Assembly: GCA_002491905.1 (NCBI GenBank)
Contig: DKWV01000023.1
Span: 41,437 to 78,820, forward strand
Length of the DNA stretch: 37,384 nt
Source: Lachnospiraceae bacterium UBA7143
GTDB taxonomy: Bacteria; Bacillota; Clostridia; Lachnospirales; Lachnospiraceae
Direction of reading: 5' to 3'
Positions within the stretch are counted from its first letter, which is position 1; each line of letters opens with the position of its first letter. A model generated the notes under the pieces. The model ran no database searches. It was given only the letters and a program-made list of their open reading frames with translations, and was not told where the DNA came from. The position numbers and the translations under genes were made by a program. Positions 7,649 to 14,379 of the stretch are shown here, piece by piece.

Positions 7649-7806
7649 GCAGTGCCCCACTCGTAAAACCTTCGGTTTTTCGAGTTCGCGGGCTGTCGCC
7701 CTATAATAAGCTGACACGTCACCCCGCAGTGCCACTCGAAAAACCTTCGGTTTTCCTCGTTCGCGGGCATTCGCCCTATGCATCCGTAATCTGAAAAAAT
7801 TGTCAG
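7649..7806. repeat. Tandem hairpin repeat (two units of about 77 bp) between pta and ackA
   Basis: Two similar units start with GCAGTGCC at 7649 and 7726. Each holds a hairpin around CCTTCGG: in unit 1, ACTCGTAAAACC (7659-7670) pairs with GGTTTTTCGAGT (7674-7685) across a TTC loop with a single mismatch. Each also holds a second hairpin, GCGGGC followed by four bases and GCCC (unit 1 near 7688-7701, unit 2 near 7763-7776), and ends in TAA..CTGACA or TAATCTGA-like sequence. The hairpins differ in bases but keep their form. Weak reading frames cross the repeats but give only repeated Arg/Ala-rich peptides and are not genes. This has the look of a small dispersed palindromic (REP-like) element; copy number elsewhere cannot be seen here. 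Confidence 0.75.
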
Positions 7807-7852
7807 CAAGCTGCCATTTTTTCACCTTACGTCTGCGCACTGCTCATTGCCA

Positions 7853-8854
7853 TCACGCAAGCTGTGCCTGTACCGCAGTCAATGCCACCACGCCCACGAT
7901 GTCCTGCCAGGAGCAGCCGCGGGAGAGGTCGTTTACGGGCTTCGCAATCCCCTGCAGCATGGGTCCGTAGGCTTCTGCCTTACCCAGTCTCTGCACCAGC
8001 TTATAACCGATATTTCCGCAGTCCAGATTGGGGAAGATCAGCACATTTGCCTTGCCGGCCACTTCGCTGCCGGGCGCTTTTGACTTTGCCACTTGAGGAA
8101 CCAACGCCGCATCAGACTGCAATTCTCCGTCGATACACAGTCCCGGATACTGTTCGTGGGCGATCCGCGTTGCCTCCACCATCTTGTCCACCAGCGGATG
8201 TTTCGCACTGCCTTTGGTAGAATGGGAAAGCATGGCGATAATCGGCTTTGCCCCAACCAGACTCTTAAAGCTCTTAGCCGAGGAATCCGCAATAGCCGCC
8301 AGCTCCTCCGCCGTGGGATCCTGATTCAGTCCGCAGTCCGCAAAGAGGAATGTGCCGTTTTCACCATACTCGCAATCCGGCACATCGAGAATGAAAAAGC
8401 CCGATACCAGCTTCACGCCGGGCGCGGTCTTCAAAATCTGCAGGGCCGGGCGCAGGGTATCCGCCGTAGCATGACACGCGCCAGCCACCATGCCGTCCGC
8501 ATCGTTGGCCTTCACCATCACCACCCCGAAGGTCAGGTAATCCTTAAGCAGCGTCTCCCTTGCCTTCTCCGGCGTCATCCCTTTATTCTTTCTGACTTCG
8601 TACAAAAGCTCCGTATACTCGCCCAGTTTATCCGTCTTCTCAGGATCAATAATCTGTACACCGTCCAGCTCCACCTCAAGCCAGCCCGCGCCGTCCATGA
8701 TCTTCTCCTCATTCCCCACCATAATAATGTTGGCAATCCCTTCCTTCAGGATACTGGCCGCCGCAATCAGCGTTCTTTTATCGTTTGTCTCCGGCAGAAC
8801 AATCGTCTTCTTATCACTTCTGGCCTTCTCCTTCATCAGATCAATATAAGACAT
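7853..8854 (-). CDS. pta: Phosphate acetyltransferase
   Basis: Cytosolic enzyme of 333 residues that converts acetyl-CoA and phosphate to acetyl phosphate and CoA, feeding acetate kinase downstream. The length is that of the short, catalytic-domain-only Pta of Gram-positive bacteria. Visible family blocks are KTIVLPETNDKRTLIAA at the N-terminus, GMVAGACHATADTLRPALQI in the middle, PIIAMLSHSTKGSAKHP, and ANVLIFPNLDCGNIGYKLVQR with LGKAEAYGPMLQGIAKPVNDL near the end. The ATG at 8854 follows GGAGGG at 7-8 bp and a plausible promoter (8883-8911). The divergent tmcAL gene starts 160 bp away. Confidence 0.97.
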   Translation of the reverse strand: MSYIDLMKEKARSDKKTIVLPETNDKRTLIAAASILKEGIANIIMVGNEEKIMDGAGWLEVELDGVQIIDPEKTDKLGEYTELLYEVRKNKGMTPEKARETLLKDYLTFGVVMVKANDADGMVAGACHATADTLRPALQILKTAPGVKLVSGFFILDVPDCEYGENGTFLFADCGLNQDPTAEELAAIADSSAKSFKSLVGAKPIIAMLSHSTKGSAKHPLVDKMVEATRIAHEQYPGLCIDGELQSDAALVPQVAKSKAPGSEVAGKANVLIFPNLDCGNIGYKLVQRLGKAEAYGPMLQGIAKPVNDLSRGCSWQDIVGVVALTAVQAQLA

Positions 8855-8882
8855 AGCTATACCCTCCTTCTTTGATATTTAT

Positions 8883-8911
8883 ATGATAACTAATTCTTCT
8901 TTCTTAGACAA
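8883..8911 (-). promoter_or_regulatory. Candidate promoter of pta-ackA
   Basis: On the minus strand TTGTCT (8911-8906) lies 17 bp from TATCAT (8888-8883), about 30 bp before the pta ATG. Both hexamers match the sigma-A consensus at four or five positions. An overlapping TATAAA just downstream is an alternative -10. Confidence 0.5.
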
Positions 8912-9014
8912 GTAATTTTCTGATCTGTTTCTCATAAAAAACAATACAAATCTGCCGCATTGTGATACACTGGAAAGAAGGAATGTTTGTCTCTTCGAGG
9001 GAAAAGGAAAAAAC

Positions 9015-10262
9015 ATGAAAACGGTCGGTATCATTGCGGAATACAATCCATTTCATAACGGGCACGCCTATCAGATCCGGAAGGCAAAGGAGCTTACAGG
9101 CGCGGACTACTGTGTTGTAGTAATGAGCGGTAATTTTGTACAGCGCGGCGCTCCTGCCATGATGGACAAATATCTGCGCGCCCAGAGTGCGCTTATAAAC
9201 GGTGCCGACCTGGTGCTGGAGCTGCCCGTCTGTTATGCCATAAGCAGCGCCGAGCATTTTGCCCGCAGTTCCGTTGCGCTCCTCGACAAGCTGGGTGTCG
9301 TTGATACGCTCTGCTTCGGCAGCGAATGCGGCGATATCCACATATTGACGGACTTTGCGCAGGCGCTTTTGGAAGAAAGTCCTGTCTTCAAGGAGACGCT
9401 GGACCAGGAACTCCGTAAGGGCCACACCTATCCGCAGGCAAGAAATACCGCACTGGAAGCTTCCGCCCCCCATTTGACATCCCATATTCAGGTTCTGACA
9501 ACACCGAACAACATTTTAGGGATTGAATACTGTAAAGCGCTTCTCTTCTGGGAAAGCGCAATTATCCCATACACTGTAAAACGCGCAGGCGCTTCCTACC
9601 ACGATAACTGTCTGGAAACAGGCTTCTGTTCCGCGCTGGCTATCCGGGAATCCCTTCGGCAGGCAGGCGCTTCGGAAGGACTTGCGAGGCAGATTCCCAC
9701 AGCCTCTTTAAAGCTGGTGGAGGACGCCTACATGAAAACCTACCCGATTTTTACAGACGATTTTTCCCTGCTTATGCAGCATAGTCTTCTGGCGGGTGAA
9801 AGTTCCGGCTTCACAGAGTTCTCCGATATCGACAAGGAATTATCGGACCGTATCCTCAAGTTTTTGCCGAAATACCGGGATTTCCGTTCCTTCTGCGATC
9901 TGCTGAAATCCAAGAACCACACTTATGTGAGGATATCCAGAAGTCTTCTTCACATCCTGCTGGATATCCGAAAAGAAAGCCTGCAGCAGTATGGAAAAGA
10001 GGGCTGGATTTTCTATGCCCGCATGCTGGGCTTTCGTGAGAGCGCATCACCGCTTCTTTCCGCCATCAAAAAAAATGCCTGTATCCCGCTTCTTTCCAAG
10101 CTTGCGGACGCAGAAAAAAAGCTTACACCGACAGGCCTTTCCATGCTGGAAAAGGATGTCTATGCAAGCCATATTTATCAGAGTGTCGTCCGCTATAAGT
10201 TTCCCGACGGAAATCATCTGTCAGAAATCAATGAATACAAACAACCGATTATAAAATTATAA
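9015..10262 (+). CDS. tmcAL: tRNA(Met) cytidine acetate ligase
   Basis: RNA-modifying enzyme of 415 residues (YlbM family) that uses ATP and acetate to form N4-acetylcytidine at the wobble base of elongator tRNA-Met. The N-terminus carries the nucleotidyltransferase fold: VGIIAEYNPFHNGH with the HNGH motif at 14-17, then VVVMSGNFVQRGAPA and NGADLVLELP, all diagnostic of TmcAL. The C-terminal half carries the helical RNA-binding region. Length is typical. The ATG at 9015 follows a purine-rich GAGGGAAAAGG. It is divergent from pta-ackA, whose product acetate is its substrate; that link is suggestive only. It is convergent with the acyltransferase gene, with a 5-bp gap. Confidence 0.94.
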   Translation: MKTVGIIAEYNPFHNGHAYQIRKAKELTGADYCVVVMSGNFVQRGAPAMMDKYLRAQSALINGADLVLELPVCYAISSAEHFARSSVALLDKLGVVDTLCFGSECGDIHILTDFAQALLEESPVFKETLDQELRKGHTYPQARNTALEASAPHLTSHIQVLTTPNNILGIEYCKALLFWESAIIPYTVKRAGASYHDNCLETGFCSALAIRESLRQAGASEGLARQIPTASLKLVEDAYMKTYPIFTDDFSLLMQHSLLAGESSGFTEFSDIDKELSDRILKFLPKYRDFRSFCDLLKSKNHTYVRISRSLLHILLDIRKESLQQYGKEGWIFYARMLGFRESASPLLSAIKKNACIPLLSKLADAEKKLTPTGLSMLEKDVYASHIYQSVVRYKFPDGNHLSEINEYKQPIIKL

Positions 10263-10267
10263 CTTCC

Positions 10268-10984
10268 CTACGCGGGGCTTACCACCTCGCTGATCCTGTT
10301 CGTGATTCTCTCCTTCACCATCTCCGCGATCTGCGTCGTAGTCATGCCCTTGTACTCTTCATAAGGGATGGCCTTTAAAAAGTGAACCTGTGTCTCCACT
10401 TTCCTGAGGGTCCACTCTTCGAATACCCTGTAAGAATCAATCAGCGCTACCGGGACAATCGGCACCCTGGCTTTCACCGCGCTCTTAAAACAGCCGGGCT
10501 TAAATTCCCCCACCCTGTTGTGGTTATGGAAATAGCCGCCCTCCGGAAAGATAATAAACCGGCGTCCCCGTTTCGTATCTTCAGCCAGCTCCTTAATAAT
10601 CCCAATGGACTGCTTGGTATCATCCTTTTTCAGACGTTTTCCCTGCACCAGGTCAATAAACTGTTTTACTAATATTCCGTGGGACTTCGCATCGTCAATC
10701 ACCACCGAGCAGGGCTTGTCATGCGATATCATGATGCCCAGCGCATCGTACTTTCCCTGATGGTTCGGGCACATGATATAACCGCCCTCCCCCGGCAGAT
10801 TCTCCACCCCATATTTTTTCGTGGTGATATGTCCCGCACGCATCATGCGCCGGATTGCCAGACGCGCATAGGCATAACAGGCCTCCTCTCCGTAGCGGTC
10901 CGCGTGTTTGGCCTTATATGCCATTTTCGGTATCATATAAATTCTTGGCAGATTCCACAGAATCACCTTTAAAAACCGTAGCAT
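10268..10984 (-). CDS. Lysophospholipid acyltransferase family protein (PlsC-like)
   Basis: Membrane-associated acyltransferase of 238 residues, probably adding the second acyl chain to lysophosphatidic acid in phospholipid synthesis. The HX4D catalytic motif is NHQGKYD (H75, D80), and the substrate-binding block is FPEGGYFH (about 146-153), followed by FKPGCFKSAVKARVPIVPVAL, which is the typical order in PlsC proteins. The N-terminus is hydrophobic and basic, consistent with peripheral membrane attachment. Glycine at the second motif position of the HX4D loop (NHQG instead of the common NHxS) is unusual but seen in divergent members. It lies downstream of the cardiolipin synthase gene and in the same direction, which supports a lipid role. 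Which lysolipid it uses cannot be told. Confidence 0.88.
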   Translation of the reverse strand: MLRFLKVILWNLPRIYMIPKMAYKAKHADRYGEEACYAYARLAIRRMMRAGHITTKKYGVENLPGEGGYIMCPNHQGKYDALGIMISHDKPCSVVIDDAKSHGILVKQFIDLVQGKRLKKDDTKQSIGIIKELAEDTKRGRRFIIFPEGGYFHNHNRVGEFKPGCFKSAVKARVPIVPVALIDSYRVFEEWTLRKVETQVHFLKAIPYEEYKGMTTTQIAEMVKERITNRISEVVSPA

Positions 10985-11040
10985 AAACTCATCTCCATCT
11001 TTACTTCACACTGTAAAAGCAACCGTGTAAAACCTCTAAG

Positions 11041-11085
11041 GAGAATGCGAGGCATTCTCTGAATCGTCGCTGCCGAGCGACGATT
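11041..11085. repeat. Two adjacent perfect hairpins after the cardiolipin synthase stop
   Basis: GAGAATGC (11041-11048) pairs with GCATTCTC (11052-11059) over a 3-nt loop. Right beside it, AATCGTCGCT (11062-11071) pairs with AGCGACGATT (11076-11085) over GCCG. The second stem ends 1 bp from the cls stop codon. On the minus strand no T-run follows directly, so it is not a textbook terminator for cls; on the plus strand the second stem is followed by TTT. A small palindromic repeat or an mRNA-stabilising 3' structure fits as well. Confidence 0.7.
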
Positions 11086-11086
11086 T

Positions 11087-12619
11087 TTACATCAACGGTG
11101 ACAGTAATTTTAACAGCGGCCCTATCACGTTGGTCTTTACGAATTTGTCCCTGCACCAGGACAACGTGATCTCCTCACAGGCCGCAAAGGTTTTCTCCAT
11201 ATCCGCTTTCAGCTCATCCACCGCCTGCGCCCGGTAGCAGAATACGCCGCACTCGAAATGATGGTAGAAGCTTCTGTAATCAAAATTGACCGTGCCTACC
11301 GTAGCCGACTCATCATCCGAAAGCACGCATTTGGCATGAATAAAGCCCGGTTTATACTGAAAAACCCTGACGCCGGCTTCAATCAGGTTCTGGTAATTGG
11401 ACTGGGTCAGCCAGTAAACAAACTTCTTATCCGGCACACCCGGCGTCACAATCCGCACATCCACTCCGCGCTTTGCCGCCAGTTTCAGGGCTGTAATCAT
11501 TTCATTGTCCGTAACCAGATACGGCGTATAAATCCAGATATACCGCTTTGCGGAACCAATCATATTCAGATACACATTTTCCCCAAGCGTCTCATCGTCA
11601 AAAGGCGTGTCCATATAGGGCTGTACAAAACCGTTCGCCCCCGGCATCTTTTCAAAGGGATAATAATATCTGCTATAGTCTTCCTCTGTGTAGCGGGACA
11701 TATTCCACATCTGCAAAAACATCACCGTGAAATTCCAGACAGCCTTTCCCTCGACACGAATCCCGGTGTCCTTCCAGTGATCTCCGTAAGGATGTTCAAA
11801 ATTGACGTACTCGTCCGAAAGGTTAATACCGCCCGTATATGCCATCTTGCCGTCGATTACAACAATCTTCCTGTGGTCCCTGTTATTTAATACCAGAGAC
11901 ATAAAGGGCACCAGTCTGTTGAAAGCCACACACTTGATTCCCTTCTTCTCAAGAACCCGGTCGTAATATTTCGGCAGAAGGAACACGCATCCTATATCGT
12001 CGTAGATCAGCCTGACCTCCACACCCTCCTTTACCTTGCGCTCCAGAATATCCAGAACCGCATCCCACATCTTTCCCTCTTTGATAATAAAAAACTCAAG
12101 AAAGATAAAATGCTCGGCCTTCTCCAGATCCGCCAGCAGGCTCTCCCACCAGGGCCGCCCGTCCGCAAAAAAGGACGTAGCCGTCTGGTCCCACACCGGC
12201 GTGGCAGCATAGGAAGCAATATACCCGCTCTGGTTGGCCGCCGCCGGATCCTGCCTTTTTAAGTCCTTCATAATTTTACTGTCCTGCACCAGGCTTTTCC
12301 TTACCAGCTTGTCCGTCCGTTCCATGCTGTCGCGCAGCTTTTTGGGCACAATCACATGGCCGTAGCACAGATAGAGCATCCCGCCAAAGAGCGGAAATAC
12401 CAGAATCGGTACCACCCACGCGAGCTTAACGGCAGGATTATTAGGCTTCCATATAATGTAAATCACAGCCCAGAAGGTAATAAACCGAAGCACCATAGAG
12501 ACCCACACATAGTAATTCCCCAGGCGCAAAAGCGTTATAAGAAAAAAAGCAATCTGCAAAAGTACCAGAAGCGCCGTGATCACAACTCTGTTTAAGGCGC
12601 GCTGTAAAAACTTCCTCAT
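11087..12619 (-). CDS. cls: Cardiolipin synthase
   Basis: Membrane phospholipase D-superfamily enzyme of 510 residues that joins two phosphatidylglycerol molecules to cardiolipin and glycerol. Three hydrophobic segments are seen at about 10-32, 36-57 and 64-85 (PLDN-type N-terminus). Both catalytic HKD motifs are intact: DHRKIVVIDG (H249, K251, D256) with TGGINLSDEYVNFEH after it, and IHAKCVLSD (H428, K430, D435) with GTVNFDYRSF after it. The ATG overlaps the stop of the sufB-like gene (ATGA), so translation is probably coupled to the Fe-S assembly pair. The final residues LLKLLSPLM are typical of Firmicutes Cls. Confidence 0.94.
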   Translation of the reverse strand: MRKFLQRALNRVVITALLVLLQIAFFLITLLRLGNYYVWVSMVLRFITFWAVIYIIWKPNNPAVKLAWVVPILVFPLFGGMLYLCYGHVIVPKKLRDSMERTDKLVRKSLVQDSKIMKDLKRQDPAAANQSGYIASYAATPVWDQTATSFFADGRPWWESLLADLEKAEHFIFLEFFIIKEGKMWDAVLDILERKVKEGVEVRLIYDDIGCVFLLPKYYDRVLEKKGIKCVAFNRLVPFMSLVLNNRDHRKIVVIDGKMAYTGGINLSDEYVNFEHPYGDHWKDTGIRVEGKAVWNFTVMFLQMWNMSRYTEEDYSRYYYPFEKMPGANGFVQPYMDTPFDDETLGENVYLNMIGSAKRYIWIYTPYLVTDNEMITALKLAAKRGVDVRIVTPGVPDKKFVYWLTQSNYQNLIEAGVRVFQYKPGFIHAKCVLSDDESATVGTVNFDYRSFYHHFECGVFCYRAQAVDELKADMEKTFAACEEITLSWCRDKFVKTNVIGPLLKLLSPLM

Positions 12620-13533
12620 TTCAAAAATCCCTTCACAATCTGCTCTTCCGCCTCTTTCTCCGTGAGGCCGAGCGTCATGAGCTTAATCAGCTGTTCTCCC
12701 GCGATCTTCCCGATCGCCGCCTCGTGGATCAGGTTCGCGTCAATATGGTTGGCTGTCAGTTCGGGAATCGCGCTGACGCTTGCCTCATCCATAATGATGG
12801 CGTCGCATTCGCTGTGTCCGTGGCAGCTTGCGTTGCCCACAATGCGGCTGCGGAATACCTGTCTGGAACGCTCCTTCGCCACTGACCGGGAAATCAGGTT
12901 CACACTGGAATCTGTTCCGTTCATATGCACTGTAAAGTCCGTCTCTGCGTACTGCTTGCCGTGTGTCATGATCTTTTCCTTAATCACAAGACCCGCTCCC
13001 TCAGCCACCTCCGCAGTCGTGGTCCGCGCTGTGGAGTCGATGCCCTTGATCTGCACCGTCTCCATCTCCAGAAACGCGCCCTCGGCCAGATGAATCTCCG
13101 TAGTGGGATTCATAATCCTCTCCCCGCTGCCGTCCCCGGAACCGTAATGCTTTTCCACATATCTGACTTTCGCATTTTTTTCCACGAAGAAACGGTGAAT
13201 GCCGGAATGCGCCGATGCTGCCGAACCGCCATTGTGTATACCACAGCCGGCTATGATCGTAACGTCGCAGTCCTCCCCCACAAAGAAATCGTTGTACACG
13301 CTCTCCTGCAGGCCGCTCTGGCTTAAAACCACAGGAATATGCACACTCTCCGACTTCGTCCCCGGTTTGATCCGGATATCAATGCCGGAACGGTCCTCCT
13401 TCGTTATGATATCTATATTGGCGGTTGTATTCCTTCCCGCCATCTCACCGTTGGCGCGGATATTATATGCGCCCTCGGGCACCTCATGCAGACCCGCCAC
13501 CTGCTCAAGCAGTTCCCGTTGTATTGCGTCCAT
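12616..13533 (-). CDS. Short SufB/SufD-family Fe-S cluster scaffold protein
   Basis: About 305 residues, clearly shorter than classical SufB or SufD (about 420-480). The SufBD beta-helix core is recognisable: CDVTIIAGCGIHNGG, then HSGIHRFFVEKNAKVRYVEKH, EGAFLEMETVQIKGIDSTAR, SRSVAKERSRQVFRS, HGHSECDAIIMDEAS and the terminal ELTANHIDANLIHEAAIGKI with AEEQIVKGFLK. With SufC it forms the SufBC-type minimal scaffold found in anaerobes and methanogens (described as SmsCB), which assembles Fe-S clusters with ATP hydrolysis. No SufD, SufS or SufU gene is beside it. Two starts are possible: ATG at 13533 after GGAGG at 5 bp (chosen), or ATG at 13545 after AGAGG. It overlaps cls by 4 bp. Confidence 0.88.
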   Translation of the reverse strand: MDAIQRELLEQVAGLHEVPEGAYNIRANGEMAGRNTTANIDIITKEDRSGIDIRIKPGTKSESVHIPVVLSQSGLQESVYNDFFVGEDCDVTIIAGCGIHNGGSAASAHSGIHRFFVEKNAKVRYVEKHYGSGDGSGERIMNPTTEIHLAEGAFLEMETVQIKGIDSTARTTTAEVAEGAGLVIKEKIMTHGKQYAETDFTVHMNGTDSSVNLISRSVAKERSRQVFRSRIVGNASCHGHSECDAIIMDEASVSAIPELTANHIDANLIHEAAIGKIAGEQLIKLMTLGLTEKEAEEQIVKGFLK

Positions 13534-13554
13534 AAATTCCTCCATGATTCCTCT

Positions 13555-14283
13555 CTACTGAATCAATTTATCAGTCAAAGTCCTGCAGGGCTGCCCGGTC
13601 CCCAGAAGATCGGGCATCACTTCCTCCCTGCCGCCCACTTTCTCAATCCTGCCGTCCGCAAGAAGCACGATCTGATCCGCGATGTTCAATATCCGTTCCT
13701 GATGGGAGATAATCAGGATCGTCCCCTGCGTCTCTGCATGCATTTTCTCGAAAACCCGGATCAGGTTCTGGAAGCTCCACAGGTCAATTCCCGCCTCCGG
13801 CTCATCAAAAATGGATACCTTCGTCTTTCTCGCCATAATCATGGCAATCTCTATGCGTTTCATCTCCCCGCCTGAGAGGCTGGCGTTGATTTCACGGTTT
13901 ACATAATCTCTCGCGCAGAGTCCCACCTCCGAGAGCATATCGCAGACCTCCGGCACCGTTGTCTCCCTGCCTGCGGCGATGGAAAGCATATCCTTCACCG
14001 TAATCCCCTTAAAGCGCACAGGCTGCTGAAAGGCAAAACTGATCCCCATCTGTGCCCGCTCCGTGATGGATCTGTCCGTGATGTCGACCCCGTCCAACAG
14101 GATCTGCCCCTCCGTGGGTGTAAGGATGCCCGCCACGATCTTTGCAAGCGTCGATTTCCCGCTGCCGTTCGGCCCCGTGACAGCCACAAACCGATCCTCT
14201 ATCTTCAGGTTGATATTTCTTAGAATTTCAATTTCTTTTCCGCCGTCCTCGGCCTGAAAAGAGATATTTTTAAGCTCCAGCAT
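13555..14283 (-). CDS. sufC: SufC-type ABC ATPase of Fe-S cluster assembly
   Basis: A cytosolic ABC ATPase of 242 residues. Walker A is GPNGSGKST, followed by the Q-loop ISFAFQQPVRFKGITV, the signature LSGGEMKRIE, Walker B VSIFDEPEAGID (the EPEAGID form is characteristic of SufC) and the switch His in ILIISHQ. In this family the ATPase drives conformational change in SufB or SufB-SufD for cluster assembly. The double ATG at the start is resolved in favour of 14283, which is 6 bp from GGAGG. The sufB-like gene follows after about 20 bp. The gene has its own strong promoter and a leader with overlapping inverted repeats. Confidence 0.92.
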   Translation of the reverse strand: MLELKNISFQAEDGGKEIEILRNINLKIEDRFVAVTGPNGSGKSTLAKIVAGILTPTEGQILLDGVDITDRSITERAQMGISFAFQQPVRFKGITVKDMLSIAAGRETTVPEVCDMLSEVGLCARDYVNREINASLSGGEMKRIEIAMIMARKTKVSIFDEPEAGIDLWSFQNLIRVFEKMHAETQGTILIISHQERILNIADQIVLLADGRIEKVGGREEVMPDLLGTGQPCRTLTDKLIQ

Positions 14284-14297
14284 CATAAACCTCCAAG

Positions 14298-14337
14298 ACT
14301 GCCGTACATCCGGGGAACTCCTTTCTCCGGCAGTTCC
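14298..14337 (-). promoter_or_regulatory. Alternative hairpins in the sufC leader
   Basis: On the minus strand, GGAACT (14337-14332) can pair with AGTTCC (14319-14314), while ACTGCCG (14334-14328) can pair with CGGCAGT (14304-14298). The two pairings share the ACT bases, so they exclude each other. The second stem ends just before the sufC ribosome binding site. This could be a regulatory leader or a repressor site; no known riboswitch is recognised. Confidence 0.35.
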
Positions 14338-14347
14338 TTAATAGAAC

Positions 14348-14376
14348 ATCATAGCATAAATATTGCCGAAAGGCAA
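14348..14376 (-). promoter_or_regulatory. Promoter of sufC-sufB(-cls)
   Basis: On the minus strand TTGCCT (14376-14371) is 17 bp from TATGAT (14353-14348), which has TG one base before it (extended -10). Start is predicted near 14341, giving a leader of about 58 nt. The -35 lies within 10 bp of the sbcC stop and overlaps a small stem (TTGCC/GGCAA). Confidence 0.65.
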
Positions 14377-14379
14377 ACC

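Noticed and set aside
7616..7840. Small minus-strand frames in the pta-ackA gap
   Set aside because: Their repeated peptide pattern comes from the tandem hairpin repeat; no binding site and no family resemblance.
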